A DNA stretch of 42,969 nucleotides from Anabaena lutea FACHB-196 (GCF_014698305.1 NZ_JACJST010000036.1:1-42969), one strand, 5' to 3'. Counted from the stretch's first letter, positions 1 to 9,735 are shown. Translations and numbers: made by a program. Notes: generated by a model not told the origin, from the sequence alone.

Positions 1-159
1 ATTTATTTAACATTAATTTCAGAAAAATATTTTAGCGATGCCTGTTTTTAACTTGGCGATCGCACTTTTTTTGCCCCACCTCACAAAATCGCGTTGCTCC
101 CGTTCTGTTTTGTCATCTGTTCAGTAATACTGTTTTCATACTGAGTCAATCATTAAATC

Positions 160-212
160 AAGCCTACAAGCGGAAACCGAAGAAAATCGGTAACTCAGTT
201 ATAGGCTTTTTG
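160..212 (+). terminator. Two-stem terminator-like RNA structure
   Basis: AAGCCTA (160-166) pairs with TAGGCTT (202-208), followed by a T-rich tract. An inner hairpin ACCGA/TCGGT (176-180 with 187-191) lies inside it. It could end a plus-strand transcript entering from the left of the window, or act on the convergent minus-strand gene that stops at 219. ACTGAGT at 140-146 can also pair with ACTCAGT at 193-199. The rest of 1-218 contains a HIP1 site (56-63) and no gene I can support. Confidence 0.5.
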
Positions 213-218
213 TTTTAT

Positions 219-1784
219 CTAATCTAAAGCTTGTAGTAAATCTTTACCACGTTGGTAAATTTCCCGTGCGTAATCAGTCCAAGCACCTTGTCCCCAATAT
301 CGAAAACAACTTGTTTGCAGCAACAAGTTATGTAATAAAACTTGGCGGTAGTGAGTTTGTCTGGTGATAGGTTTATCTGAGTTGGTAGACAATAACTGCT
401 CAAATTTATGATGAAATAATTTGCTTAATTCATACATGGGAGATAAAACATTTTCGTATCCTTGCACCCAACTAATATGATTAGTCCATGACGCGCCATC
501 CAGATGAAAATTGGGGTTAATCTGTTTTATTTCTTGAATGGCATTTTCTACAGCCTCTGGTTGAAAATTATCTGCTGAAATTCGCTGCCAAATTTGATGT
601 TGTCCTACTGGTTGACAAGAGGGAAAGTCTTCAGGTTGACAACCAGCCGCAGCCAATAATTCTAAATATTCTGTTCCACAAACCCCGACAACACCTGTTT
701 TACCTATTTGTCCCCAAGCTTGTTTGAAACCGCTGGGAAATTCATTCATCATCACACCTCCATTTTCACCATCACCTATTTGGCTGACGATTGGTGGTAC
801 TAAAACATTTCCTAATTGTTGTTTAGATAAGGTTTTAGCTTCATAGTATGGCTGCATTTGAGCAACTAATTTAGTATCTGAACCTTGGGTTTTAATCAAG
901 GCTGTAATACTAATTGTTTCCCCTTGGGAATTACGAGCGATTAAACGATGTGGTAGATGTTTTTGGGTGATAGGTTCACCACTGATTTGTTCTATCGTAT
1001 GTTCTTGAACAAGTAACCAGCGATATCCACATTCTTTGAGGGCTTTGATAAATGCAAATAAGGTATCTGGGTGATTTGGTAGGTGCATTTCTGGAGGTGA
1101 AAATCCTTTCACTCGTCCTAATGCTTCCCAACCAAAAATTGCCGCAAACTGATGTTGCCAAGCGATGATGTGCAGTTTAATATCTGGTATGGGGGTGGAA
1201 GGAATGACGGCATGACTCCACATTGTTCCCAACCACTCTACATAAGGCTGATAAGTAAAATCACAGGTGATGCGTTTAAGATTGTCGAGAATGTCACTCC
1301 GTCCCATTTGCCGAAGTCCCCACAAAAGATTACCAGAATAGTCCAACATCACACGGGGGTTACAGCCTTGATTGACTAATTCAGGAATAAAGTCTCCCAT
1401 ACGGCTGTAACAATTGGCAAAGGGTCCAGCATTATGGTTGTCTCCTTCGTGCTGATGTTCAAACATATATTGCAGATTGCTGATGTATGAACCGTTATGT
1501 CCAGCTGGTATAGTTGGTTGGTGCATATGCAGTGCGATCGCAAATACAGCATTGACATCTGCTAATTTGATATTAGTTGTTGGTAAAAATACGGGCGCGT
1601 CATGATTAACTACAGAAAGCACTTCTGTTTCCCAACCAGAAATATTTGGTAAATCATCGATGATTTCGGGTAAAGATGGGAGATTGGTAAGGAGTTTCAG
1701 CATTTCTGGTTTTTCCGCAACGATGTCTAACTCCCAGATATTCCCACCTTTGGGTTCTACTTCTTGATGAAGTTTGTTTACCAA
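219..1784 (-). CDS. Glycoside hydrolase family 57-like protein
   Basis: This 521-residue protein probably acts on alpha-glucans such as glycogen, a common role of GH57 enzymes. The HMHQP motif (about residue 86) matches the first GH57 signature, and GFSPPEMHLP (about 227-236) matches the conserved core around the active-site barrel. The first 80 residues are less typical and may form a separate segment. There is no signal peptide, so it should be cytoplasmic. It lies 41 bp downstream of rsmH on the same strand and may be co-transcribed. The substrate cannot be read from the sequence, and some GH57-like cyanobacterial proteins are uncharacterised or inactive. The family call is firm; the activity is inferred. 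Confidence 0.8.
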   Translation of the reverse strand: MVNKLHQEVEPKGGNIWELDIVAEKPEMLKLLTNLPSLPEIIDDLPNISGWETEVLSVVNHDAPVFLPTTNIKLADVNAVFAIALHMHQPTIPAGHNGSYISNLQYMFEHQHEGDNHNAGPFANCYSRMGDFIPELVNQGCNPRVMLDYSGNLLWGLRQMGRSDILDNLKRITCDFTYQPYVEWLGTMWSHAVIPSTPIPDIKLHIIAWQHQFAAIFGWEALGRVKGFSPPEMHLPNHPDTLFAFIKALKECGYRWLLVQEHTIEQISGEPITQKHLPHRLIARNSQGETISITALIKTQGSDTKLVAQMQPYYEAKTLSKQQLGNVLVPPIVSQIGDGENGGVMMNEFPSGFKQAWGQIGKTGVVGVCGTEYLELLAAAGCQPEDFPSCQPVGQHQIWQRISADNFQPEAVENAIQEIKQINPNFHLDGASWTNHISWVQGYENVLSPMYELSKLFHHKFEQLLSTNSDKPITRQTHYRQVLLHNLLLQTSCFRYWGQGAWTDYAREIYQRGKDLLQALD

Positions 1785-1825
1785 TAAGTCTCCTCTTCTT
1801 TGCGTCCCTCCCCCCGCGTCTCTTC

Positions 1826-2731
1826 TTAAACAGCCACTACTCTTTCTGCTATCCTTAATTTAGCGGAGCGCGATCGCACATTTTGAGAAATTTCTTCTTC
1901 ACCACCAATAATTGGCTTTTTTGTCAATACTTTTAACATGGGAGAATTTCTTAACCCGTGTTTCACTAATCTATCTTCCAAACTGTGAAAACTAATAATG
2001 ACCATTCTTCCACCGGGAACCAGTGCTAATGGGGCTTTTTCTATCAAGGTTTCTAGCACTTTTAACTCATCATTGACAGCAATTCGCAAAGCTTGAAAAA
2101 CGCGGGTAGCGGGGTGAATTCTCCCATGACGGTATTTAGGGGGGACAGAATATGCGATCGCATCAGCCAATTCTGTAGTAGTCTGAAATGGGCGTTTCTC
2201 CACAATTCGTCTCGCAATCCGTCGAGAAAGTCTTTCCTCACCATATTGAAAGAAAATATCTGCTAATTCTTTTTCATCCCACTCATTAATAATATCCCCA
2301 GCAGTAAGCGTCTGTTGCTGGTTCATTCGCATATCTAAATTTGCAGTATTTCTAAAACTAAAACCTCTGTCTGCATTATCTAAATGATAGGAACTCACAC
2401 CTAAATCAGCTAAAATACCATCACAAGTATTGTCTGGAAAATGATAATTAGCAAAATTGCTGTGAATAAAATTCACCCTATCTCCAAATTCGGATAAATT
2501 ATCTTTTGCCGCTTTTAAAGCATCTAAATCTTGATCAACAGCAGTTACTTTTACATCTTCAGCAGCTTCTAAAATTAACCGACTGTGGCCACCACCACCA
2601 ACAGTTAAATCTAAATAATGTCCACCAGGGTGGATATTTAAACCTGTAATCACTTCTTGACTGAGAACAGGAATATGAGAAAATGTAATTTCTTCTGAAT
2701 CTATTAGGGTTTGTAAATCTGATTGCATCAT
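1826..2731 (-). CDS. rsmH: 16S rRNA (cytosine(1402)-N(4))-methyltransferase RsmH
   Basis: RsmH (MraW) puts the N4 methyl group on C1402 of 16S rRNA in the ribosomal P site, using S-adenosylmethionine. The 301-residue length is normal. Near the N-terminus HIPVL is followed by the SAM-binding loop [10 protein letters not shown] (residues 41-50). [10 protein letters not shown] and the C-terminal [15 protein letters not shown] block are family signatures. Two adjacent ATG codons (2731 and 2728) could each be the start. In many bacteria this gene sits in the division/cell wall cluster; here it does not, being followed by a GH57 gene and preceded by an HNH gene on the same strand. Confidence 0.95.
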   Translation of the reverse strand: MMQSDLQTLIDSEEITFSHIPVLSQEVITGLNIHPGGHYLDLTVGGGGHSRLILEAAEDVKVTAVDQDLDALKAAKDNLSEFGDRVNFIHSNFANYHFPDNTCDGILADLGVSSYHLDNADRGFSFRNTANLDMRMNQQQTLTAGDIINEWDEKELADIFFQYGEERLSRRIARRIVEKRPFQTTTELADAIAYSVPPKYRHGRIHPATRVFQALRIAVNDELKVLETLIEKAPLALVPGGRMVIISFHSLEDRLVKHGLRNSPMLKVLTKKPIIGGEEEISQNVRSRSAKLRIAERVVAV

Positions 2732-2762
2732 TTATTTATTAATAATATAAATTAAGCATTTT

Positions 2763-3215
2763 TTATTTTTCTTGACATGGATCATCTATAGGTGGATGCC
2801 AACCGGCTGTTAACCAAAGTTGGCGAGAACTTAGAATAAACCCATCATCATGATTTTGATCATTAAAATCAAAACGATTACAAGTTGCACGACCTATAGG
2901 AGTTGTCCCAATGATATTTAACCCATTTTTTGTCCATATAAAATGATCTGACCAATTTTGATTTCTAGGATTAAATAATGGAACTTCTGTTTGTGTTTCT
3001 GTATCAATCCCAGTTCTAAAATTATATCGCCTTTGATTACAACGATGACAAGCTAAAGCTAAATTATTCAGGTCATCTGATCCCCCTAAAGATTGGGGAA
3101 TAATATGATCAATGGTAAATGGTGTTGCATTTGAGCGTTCTGGTGAGTGACAATATTCACACAAGTATTTTGCCCTTTTGCGGACGTTTAAACGAACAAA
3201 ATTATTAATAACCAC
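2763..3215 (-). CDS. HNH endonuclease
   Basis: This 150-residue protein has a classic HNH nuclease core: CEYCHSPE near residue 19, then the DHIIPQSLGG catalytic segment and NLALACHRCNQRR. The two CxxC pairs should bind structural zinc and the DH pair is the metal/catalytic site. The C-terminal half contains WSDHFIWT and IGRATCNRFDFND, as in the small cyanobacterial HNH proteins. Its start lies 2 bp after the stop of the 83-residue gene upstream, so the two are probably translated together. Possible roles include DNA restriction, homing or phage defence; the sequence does not decide between them. There is no intron or intein nearby to suggest homing. Confidence 0.88.
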   Translation of the reverse strand: MVINNFVRLNVRKRAKYLCEYCHSPERSNATPFTIDHIIPQSLGGSDDLNNLALACHRCNQRRYNFRTGIDTETQTEVPLFNPRNQNWSDHFIWTKNGLNIIGTTPIGRATCNRFDFNDQNHDDGFILSSRQLWLTAGWHPPIDDPCQEK

Positions 3216-3217
3216 AA

Positions 3218-3469
3218 TTAAGAAGCAAGTTTAGCGTTGATAAAACTGAAGATTTTTTCTAATTCCAATAAACCAGCTAATTCTGCTTGTTCATCTGGAT
3301 TCAGTAAATTTTCTTTATTCTTTTCTAAGAGTTCCTCTAAACGAATCTGTAACTCTTCAGTAAAGGAAAAAGGTCGAAATTGATCTGAAAGATTCAAGTT
3401 TATTCCATTTGGAAGCCAAGATGATGGTTGTTTCATTAATTCTTTCATAGAAATCTCCTTAATTGACAA
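3218..3469 (-). CDS. Small protein paired with HNH endonuclease, function unknown
   Basis: I cannot assign this 83-residue protein to a named family. It contains SSWLPNGINLNLSDQFRPFSFTEELQIRLEELLEKNKENLLNPDEQAELAGLLE split over residues 17-66, where the second half is strongly helical and acidic, with the NPDEQAEL pattern seen in small cyanobacterial antitoxin-like or regulatory proteins. An AAGGAG ribosome-binding site lies just upstream of the ATG on the minus strand (around 3475). The 2-bp gap to the HNH gene suggests a two-gene operon in which this protein could be a partner or inhibitor of the nuclease; that role is only inferred from layout. Confidence 0.7.
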   Translation of the reverse strand: MSIKEISMKELMKQPSSWLPNGINLNLSDQFRPFSFTEELQIRLEELLEKNKENLLNPDEQAELAGLLELEKIFSFINAKLAS

Positions 3470-3636
3470 TTTTGGTTAGCTAAGTTTAGATAATACGTTT
3501 GACTTATTAAACTGTAACTGCTTTTTGCTGTGCAATGACAGGATTGAAATCAATTTCCTTCCAATCTTTAAATAATTCAGCAATTTTTTTCAGGTGTAGT
3601 AAAATCTTTTGTGAAATTTTGATAATGAGTTAGTAG

Positions 3637-3663
3637 GGTGCGTTAGTGATAACGTAACGCACC
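3637..3663. repeat. Palindromic repeat, GGTGCGTTA arms
   Basis: GGTGCGTTA (3637-3645) and TAACGCACC (3655-3663) form a perfect 9-bp stem around a 9-nt loop. This TAGGGTGCGTTA-type palindrome is a familiar interspersed repeat in Nostocales intergenic DNA. It has no T-tract and is unlikely to be a terminator. The rest of 3470-3734 contains no gene I can support. Confidence 0.6.
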
Positions 3664-3734
3664 GTCTTTAGTTATGAAACTTCCATGAAAAAGCTGTTAA
3701 AGGTCTATCAATCCTGTATTTATTCATCCAATGT

Positions 3735-3972
3735 CTATTTATTATTTTGCTGTTTGATTGCTTGTTTTACCACTTCGATATCTAACTCAAATATCCGAGC
3801 AATTTGTTCTACAGTTAGTCCCTCATTTAACAGTTTAGGAATCGTTTCTAACTTCGTTTCTTCTTTTACTTCCTGATAAAATCGAGTTTGCTGCCATTCT
3901 GTTAATCCAAACATTGCTTCTAACTCCTGACGGCTATTGGAGTAATGTGTAAAATATCGTGTCTGTCTTCAT
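3735..3972 (-). pseudogene. Remnant of a DUF2887/Rpn-type (PD-(D/E)XK) gene
   Basis: Reading the minus strand, an ATG at 3972 gives MKTDTIFYTLLQ and then a stop. This resembles the N-terminus of DUF2887 proteins, a PD-(D/E)XK nuclease-like family related to Rpn transposase-like proteins. In another frame the same DNA runs SNSRQELEAMFGLTEWQQTR and on through FYQEVKEETKLETIPKLLNEG to a stop at 3735, which is the C-terminal tail of that family. The whole nuclease core, roughly 200 residues, is missing, and head and tail are joined out of frame. It is an internal-deletion remnant with no expected function. Confidence 0.75.
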
Positions 3973-3988
3973 ATCTTGTTGTTAACTA

Positions 3989-6900
3989 TTATTCTAACGG
4001 AAAACCGCCATATTTTTCAATTATTTTATCAACATCTGCCATCGTCTTGATAGTTTCCGATATTATAGAAATAATATTTTGATAATGAGTAAGATCATCA
4101 AAAGTTAATTCTCTCCCTTTCCTATCTTTCAGCCATTTTTGACAAACTTGATAACCACCTATATAAAAATTCCATATTTGTGGCGGAACTTGATCAAAAT
4201 ACTGTTCAGAATTTATCCAAACTCGTTGATTAGGTTCATTATATTTAACTTGTTCTACAATATTAGAACCAGCAATAGGATAAGTAGAAATTTCTAATCC
4301 TGCTTCTTTCATTAGATGTAATTTTACTAATTTATCTCCTTTTCCGACTAACTCCCAAAAAAGCACAGAATTGGAAGTTAAAGGAACACGGGGAAAATCA
4401 ATTTTCAAAAATTCAGCGTAGCGTTGTCGGTAAGCAGGAGAATGAAAGACAGCGTAAATGTAATTTAAAATATCCTCTGGACCAAAGGTTTTAGATTTAT
4501 TACCTTTTCCATCAAAAATAAATTCTAAACCTAGTTTTTGGGAAAATTCTGTGATAAATTCTGGTGATAAATTTGGTCTACGTCCTCCAGGTGCATTAGT
4601 GGGTTGGTGGTCAAATAAAGTTGGAGTATCGGTTGGGTAAAGGTAGAGAGGGAAAATATTTGCATTATCCAAAGATGAAATTATACATTTATCGGTAATC
4701 TTATCACTAACAAAAAAGTTAGCAGCAATTTCATTTCGTGGTCTTCTTAAAGTGGCTAAAGCCAAGTTTTCACTTTTAATCATATGATTCATAATATCAC
4801 TTCTAGGCATACAGTGAAAGCCTCTACTTTTTCCTGTATAGTAAGTAAATCTATTATCAAATGGTCGATATAGGATTGGAAAAATTTGTGATTTAGATAA
4901 GCCTGAATCTTTAATGTCTTCTCGTGCTAAAATTATTGTCCAGTCTCTTGCATCTTTTTCTAAATCAAAGTGAATTCTAGCATCCTCTGGTGATAGTTCA
5001 ACAAATTTATTTATAGTTTTCCAAAGTTGATCTTGTGTAAAGTGAATCGCCAATTTATCTCTTGCTGTATATAAACCTACTGAATTTTTGGAAATAATTT
5101 CAGTTATGCTTAAGTTTCGATTATATTCAATTTGTAAATTAATGTCGTTGGTTTTAAATAAATAAAATTTAGTATCAATGTGCAATTGCTCCCAATCAGT
5201 CGAATTAATATCATTTTCTGCTAACCAATGATACTTACCACCAACTAACTGTTTACTTTCATTATAAATCTCTCTCACACCCCACAAATCAGCATGATAA
5301 ACCGTTGCTGACTTTTGCTGACTATTTTGATATTTAATAAAAATACTGATTGCTACACCTTGCTGAATATCAAAAACGTTTTTATCCGGTGAACCGTCAG
5401 GACAAACTTCTTTCTTCTTACTATTACCATGTAAATCTAAAACATAAATTTCATCAAAAGTTTGCATCAAATTTTGACGCATACCCCGAAACGTTGGATT
5501 ATCTAAATAACCATGATTCGTAATTAAAGCCACAATACCATAACCAGTTTCCGAAACTCGATGTTGAGCAAAACGGATAAACTTTACATAATCATCTAAT
5601 AATCCTTTAGGGTTTCTTTCTCCTAAAGGTTTCCCGTCTACTTGATAATAATCCCTAACTAATCCGACAATCCAAGGGTCAGTATTTACAGATTCATAAG
5701 AATAAGGTGGATTTCCTAAAATTACCATGACAGGAACATCTTGTTTTACATCCTTTGCTGCTTCTGCTTCGTCTCGAATCCTGTTCATAAAACCATCAGC
5801 AGGTGGAATCTGAAAACCTTCTTGTAAAGTATTAGTTAAATAAATCCTTAACCGTTCATCAGAACTAAAATCATAACCCAACTCTTGCAACTGTAGCCCT
5901 AACTTCATGTGTGCTACAGTATAAGGAGCCATTAATAATTCAAACCCAAATAATCGGGGTAATAAATGCTGACTCACATAACTTGACCACATCCCCTTTT
6001 GAGATTTAAAATTATCATAAATATAATCAATAATACTGTGCATAAAAGTTCCCGTACCCACAGCAGGATCGAGAATCAAAACTTGATGAGTTTCCATAGT
6101 TCCCTCACCTTGAGGATTAGGAACTTTAATCTTTTTAGAATCTGCTAAACCCTTACTAATATTAAACTTATTTTTGAGAATATAATCAACACTTTTAACC
6201 ATATAAGAAACCACAGGTTCAGGAGTATAATAAACCCCGCGTGATTCCCGCATTTTCGGATCATATTCCGCCAAAAACGTTTCATAAAAATGAACAACAG
6301 GGTCTTCTTTGCGGCTACGTTTACCAAAATCCTTCAGAATTTCTGCCATTTCCGTTTGGTGCAGAATATTCGCTAAAGTATCCACAGCCCAATTAATTCT
6401 TTCATCTAAATCTGGTCCAGCAATTTGTCCAAATATACTTCTTAGAAACGGGTTAGTTTTTGGTAACTTAAACGCTGCTGTTTCCCGTGAAAAATTACTG
6501 GAATTATCCGTATTACATCTGGCTGCAAACAACCCATAACAAATAGTTTGGGCGTACATATCTGCAAATTGTTCCCCAGTTAAATCCTTAATTAATACTC
6601 TTTCAAAAGATTCTAACTGCTGACGTAACATTCCCCCTTTATCCACATCATTTAACGCCGTTTTAATCGCATCTCGAATCAACTGCGCCAAACCACCCAT
6701 CCGTTTTGCTAAATCCTTCGGAGTTGTAACTTTAGGAACTTTAGTTAATAAAAATTGCCGCAAAAGTTGCTCAACTTGTTGCATCCCTTTAGCATCAACT
6801 TTGATTTTCTTATTTTTATCAATTATTCCCAAAGATGCAGATAACCTTAACTCTCCCTGGACATACCAACGAAATTCCAAATAATCAGTTAAAATCAAAT

Positions 6901-7183
6901 TACCCAAAGCATGAAAATAACGCCCCAACTGCGTCGTTTTTTCAACTTTCTTAAGAGAAATACCAACATCTTTAGCCTCAATATGCCCAACTTCCAAACC
7001 ACCTTGCATTACCACAAAATCCGGCGCACCGCAAGCAATTCGTTTAGGTTCATTAATAGCTTGAATACTAGAATCTAAAGACTCTATTAATTTATTCAAA
7101 GCTGGACGATAACTATGCTCAGTAGCATTTTGACCTTGATAAATTTGATTAACTTCTTGAAAGTATACTTGCAAATAATTCAT
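3989..7183 (-). CDS. Single-chain restriction-modification enzyme (type ISP/IIG-like N6-adenine methyltransferase)
   Basis: This large protein combines modification and probably cleavage. Numbering from the long frame that opens with GTG at 7330, the SAM motif DPAVGTGTFM is at 421-430 and the catalytic NPPY of N6-adenine methyltransferases at 540-543. Near the N-terminus, PD (103-104) followed by EAK (118-120) is a good PD-(D/E)XK nuclease motif. The C-terminal 500 residues look like the type ISP target-recognition region (LYRPFDNRFTYYTG, FHSPAYRQRYAEFLK). No helicase motifs are seen, so it is IIG-like rather than a full ISP motor enzyme. I prefer the ATG at 7183 (MNYLQVYFQEVNQIYQ, about 1064 residues), because the extra 49 codons upstream cross an interspersed repeat. 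The gene stands alone, as expected for a single-chain system. Confidence 0.85.
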   Translation of the reverse strand: MNYLQVYFQEVNQIYQGQNATEHSYRPALNKLIESLDSSIQAINEPKRIACGAPDFVVMQGGLEVGHIEAKDVGISLKKVEKTTQLGRYFHALGNLILTDYLEFRWYVQGELRLSASLGIIDKNKKIKVDAKGMQQVEQLLRQFLLTKVPKVTTPKDLAKRMGGLAQLIRDAIKTALNDVDKGGMLRQQLESFERVLIKDLTGEQFADMYAQTICYGLFAARCNTDNSSNFSRETAAFKLPKTNPFLRSIFGQIAGPDLDERINWAVDTLANILHQTEMAEILKDFGKRSRKEDPVVHFYETFLAEYDPKMRESRGVYYTPEPVVSYMVKSVDYILKNKFNISKGLADSKKIKVPNPQGEGTMETHQVLILDPAVGTGTFMHSIIDYIYDNFKSQKGMWSSYVSQHLLPRLFGFELLMAPYTVAHMKLGLQLQELGYDFSSDERLRIYLTNTLQEGFQIPPADGFMNRIRDEAEAAKDVKQDVPVMVILGNPPYSYESVNTDPWIVGLVRDYYQVDGKPLGERNPKGLLDDYVKFIRFAQHRVSETGYGIVALITNHGYLDNPTFRGMRQNLMQTFDEIYVLDLHGNSKKKEVCPDGSPDKNVFDIQQGVAISIFIKYQNSQQKSATVYHADLWGVREIYNESKQLVGGKYHWLAENDINSTDWEQLHIDTKFYLFKTNDINLQIEYNRNLSITEIISKNSVGLYTARDKLAIHFTQDQLWKTINKFVELSPEDARIHFDLEKDARDWTIILAREDIKDSGLSKSQIFPILYRPFDNRFTYYTGKSRGFHCMPRSDIMNHMIKSENLALATLRRPRNEIAANFFVSDKITDKCIISSLDNANIFPLYLYPTDTPTLFDHQPTNAPGGRRPNLSPEFITEFSQKLGLEFIFDGKGNKSKTFGPEDILNYIYAVFHSPAYRQRYAEFLKIDFPRVPLTSNSVLFWELVGKGDKLVKLHLMKEAGLEISTYPIAGSNIVEQVKYNEPNQRVWINSEQYFDQVPPQIWNFYIGGYQVCQKWLKDRKGRELTFDDLTHYQNIISIISETIKTMADVDKIIEKYGGFPLE

Positions 7184-7220
7184 AATTTGATCACAACTAT
7201 TAAAAAACTCTGCTTCTCTT

Positions 7221-7275
7221 ACTTTGCGCCTAACGTACTTCGTACTTCGCTTCGCTAATGCGCCTTTGCGTGAGA
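7221..7275. repeat. Interspersed repeat containing CGCCTTTGCGTGAG
   Basis: The stretch has the doubled TACTTCG unit, CGCTTCGCTAATG and CGCCTTTGCGTGAG. The last part is the reverse complement of the CACGCAAAGGCG-type element found again near 22231-22260. Such elements are spread through Nostocales genomes. It lies just upstream of the preferred restriction-modification start and in frame with it, which artificially lengthens that reading frame. Confidence 0.5.
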
Positions 7276-7554
7276 TAACAAAATTTAGCCAATTTACTAT
7301 ATCCCACAGGTAGAAGAAAAAAATCAGCACTCTTGATCGCTTATAGATCAGGCTTACCTATAATAATTTAAGAAGTGCAACACGATAAAACATCAAGTAC
7401 AAATCCGACCCTGCTATCCTCTCTTCAACATCACCCTGTAGAGACAGCAAGATTATCCCTACAAGCTAAATTTTGGCAGATCCGATAAATCTTGTCTGGT
7501 TAGCATCTTGGCGGTTCAATTCAAAAATGGCAATAACGGGAGAACAGCAAATCT

Positions 7555-8739
7555 ATGAGTAGAATAGAAACCCGCACTGAACCAATGGTGCTAAATATGG
7601 GGCCTCATCATCCCTCAATGCACGGAGTTCTGCGGCTAATTATGACACTGGATGGCGAGGATGTCGTTGACTGTGAACCAGTCATTGGCTACCTGCACAG
7701 GGGAATGGAGAAAATTGCCGAAAACCGCTCAAATATCATGTATGTCCCCTACGTCAGCCGTTGGGACTACGCTGCGGGGATGTTCAACGAAGCAGTCACT
7801 GTTAACGCACCGGAAAAATTAGCAGGTGTGGCAGTTCCTAAACGCGCCAGCTACATTCGCGTGATCATGCTGGAACTAAACCGCATTGCTAACCACTTGC
7901 TATGGTTTGGCCCTTTCCTCGCTGACGTTGGCGCACAAACTCCCTTCTTTTATCAATTCCGGGAACGGGAGATGATTTATGATTTGTGGGAAGCAGCCAC
8001 AGGTTATCGGATGGTAAATAATAACTACTTCCGCGTTGGTGGTGTAGCTGCTGATTTACCCTACGGTTGGGTAGACAAGTGTTGGGAATTTTGCGAATAT
8101 TTCATCCCTAAAGTTGATGAGTATGAACGCTTAGTTACCAATAACCCGATCTTCCGTCGCCGTATTGAAGGTTTGGGTATTATTACTCGCCAAGAAGCAA
8201 TTAACTGGGGACTTTCTGGCCCCATGTTACGCGCTTCGGGTGTGAAGTGGGATTTGCGGAAAGTTGACCACTACGAATGTTACGACGACTTCGACTGGGA
8301 TGTACAGTGGGAAACGGAAGGTGATTGTCTTGCCCGTTACATGGTACGGATGCGAGAAATGCGCGAATCCGTGAAAATCATCAAACAAGCCATCCAAGGT
8401 TTACCGGGCGGACCTTACGAAAACCTGGAAGCCAAGCGGTTAATGGCTGGGAAGAAATCTGAGTGGGATGCTTTTGATTATCAATTCATTGGTAAGAAAG
8501 TTTCACCTTCATTTAAAATTCCTACAGGTGAAATCTACTCCCGTGTAGAAAGCGGTAAAGGTGAACTGGGAATTTATTTAGTTGGTGATAATAACGTTTT
8601 CCCCTGGCGGTGGAAAATTCGTCCAGCAGATTTCAACAACCTGCAAATTCTCCCTCATTTATTACGGGGGATGAAGGTTGCCGACGTGGTGGTAATTCTC
8701 GGTAGTATTGATGTGATCATGGGATCTGTTGATAGATAA
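7555..8739 (+). CDS. ndhH: NAD(P)H-quinone oxidoreductase subunit H (NdhH)
   Basis: NdhH is the 49-kDa-type subunit of the cyanobacterial NDH-1 complex, which passes electrons from ferredoxin to plastoquinone in respiration and cyclic flow around photosystem I. It sits in the membrane-peripheral arm at the quinone site. The 394-residue length is exact for the family. Hallmarks include [15 protein letters not shown] (residues 14-28), [13 protein letters not shown] and the C-terminal [24 protein letters not shown] lies about 11 nt before the ATG. It is a single gene, not in an ndh operon, and a hairpin terminator follows at 8774-8806. The 224 bp upstream (7331-7554) should contain its promoter, but I see no clear -10/-35 pair. 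Confidence 0.98.
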   Translation: MSRIETRTEPMVLNMGPHHPSMHGVLRLIMTLDGEDVVDCEPVIGYLHRGMEKIAENRSNIMYVPYVSRWDYAAGMFNEAVTVNAPEKLAGVAVPKRASYIRVIMLELNRIANHLLWFGPFLADVGAQTPFFYQFREREMIYDLWEAATGYRMVNNNYFRVGGVAADLPYGWVDKCWEFCEYFIPKVDEYERLVTNNPIFRRRIEGLGIITRQEAINWGLSGPMLRASGVKWDLRKVDHYECYDDFDWDVQWETEGDCLARYMVRMREMRESVKIIKQAIQGLPGGPYENLEAKRLMAGKKSEWDAFDYQFIGKKVSPSFKIPTGEIYSRVESGKGELGIYLVGDNNVFPWRWKIRPADFNNLQILPHLLRGMKVADVVVILGSIDVIMGSVDR

Positions 8740-8773
8740 TTAATCACCGCATTAAGCCACTGTTTACTTTAGT

Positions 8774-8806
8774 AGAGACGTGTTCACTCGCGTCTCTATG
8801 TTTTTT
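8774..8806 (+). terminator. Intrinsic terminator of ndhH
   Basis: AGAGACG (8774-8780) pairs with CGTCTCT (8791-8797) around a 10-nt loop, and a TTTTTT tract follows at 8801-8806. It is 35 bp after the ndhH stop codon. Confidence 0.75.
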
Positions 8807-9195
8807 GTATAAAAAATATTTGTATAGCAGGAGTCAGGAGTAAAACCCTCTTGTAGTGCGAGTTTCATTATCAATTGATGTCCTAACCACCCTGTCCACG
8901 GCTATGCTTTAAAATACGGTTATATTGTTTAATATAAATTAATGTACTGAAATTAATATGTAAATCAATTTGAGAATGGACACCAAAATTTAATATTTAT
9001 ATGGATAAAGATTAATGCTAATAAAATTAATTATTTTTTAATATTTAGGAATATAATTGATATTAAGCCATAAAAATAACACACTTCACTACTGTATAAG
9101 ACAACTTATATTAGGTTCTGAGTGATTTTTTCTGAAAGGTCTGATAAGTTACTATATAAATTCGAGAATCTTTACTCAATAGTTATTTTAGACCT
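8807..9195. other. AT-rich intergenic region
   Basis: About 390 bp between the ndhH terminator and the GAF gene. It is very A+T rich from 8930 to 9190. I see no reading frame, repeat or RNA hairpin I can support. It should contain the promoter of the GAF gene. Confidence 0.5.
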
Positions 9196-9735
9196 GTGCA
9201 AATTCACCCTCACTCAAAATTTGAACATATCTCGAATCGGCATAATCAACAGGGTATGCAAAGATTGCTGAATCGCCTTGTGAGAAAAATGCAGCGGGAT
9301 GAGTTAGTTCGACAAACAACAAATCAACTCCGAGAATCACTCCAAGTTGATCGCGTAGTCTTATATTACTTTTATGAGCAATGGCATGGTCAGGTGACAT
9401 TTGAATCTTTGATTTCTGATGAATTTTCAATTTTGGGTTCAACGGGAGCCGATGATTGTTTTAACAATGAATACGCCGCTTTGTACTTAGGCGGCAGGGT
9501 AAATGCGATCGCTGATATTGAGTTAGAACCTATTGCACCTTGTCACCGCGATTTCCTCCGCAGTTTGCAGGTGCGCGCCAATTTAGTCGTACCGATTTTG
9601 ATTCCTAGAGGTTTATGGGGACTACTAATAGCTCATCAGTGTCATAAAACTCATGCTTGGTCGCCAGTAGAGATAGAATTAATGCAAACAGCCGCCCACA
9701 CACTGGCTACAGATCCTAACATCTTAGAAAGTTAA
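9196..9735 (+). CDS. GAF domain protein
   Basis: A 179-residue protein made of one GAF domain, the fold that binds bilins, cyclic nucleotides or small ligands. The pattern LVRQTTNQLRESLQVDRVVLYYFYEQWHGQV near residues 36-66 and NLVVPILIPRGLWGLLIAHQCHKTHAW near 130-156 match the GAFs of phytochrome-like and cyanobacteriochrome proteins. The usual bilin-binding Cys-His pair is not present in the expected central helix, so chromophore binding is doubtful. The frame starts with GTG; an ATG at 9256 (MQRLLNRLVRKMQ) is an alternative. There is no output domain, so it must act through a partner, or it is a sensor fragment separated from a larger protein. Confidence 0.75.
   Translation: MQIHPHSKFEHISNRHNQQGMQRLLNRLVRKMQRDELVRQTTNQLRESLQVDRVVLYYFYEQWHGQVTFESLISDEFSILGSTGADDCFNNEYAALYLGGRVNAIADIELEPIAPCHRDFLRSLQVRANLVVPILIPRGLWGLLIAHQCHKTHAWSPVEIELMQTAAHTLATDPNILES

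Noticed and set aside
3685-3876. 63-codon plus-strand frame
   Set aside because: It is the antisense of the DUF2887-type C-terminal remnant, which makes better protein sense on the minus strand.
9196-9735. The GAF protein as a cyanobacteriochrome
   Set aside because: No Cys-His bilin motif and no output domain.
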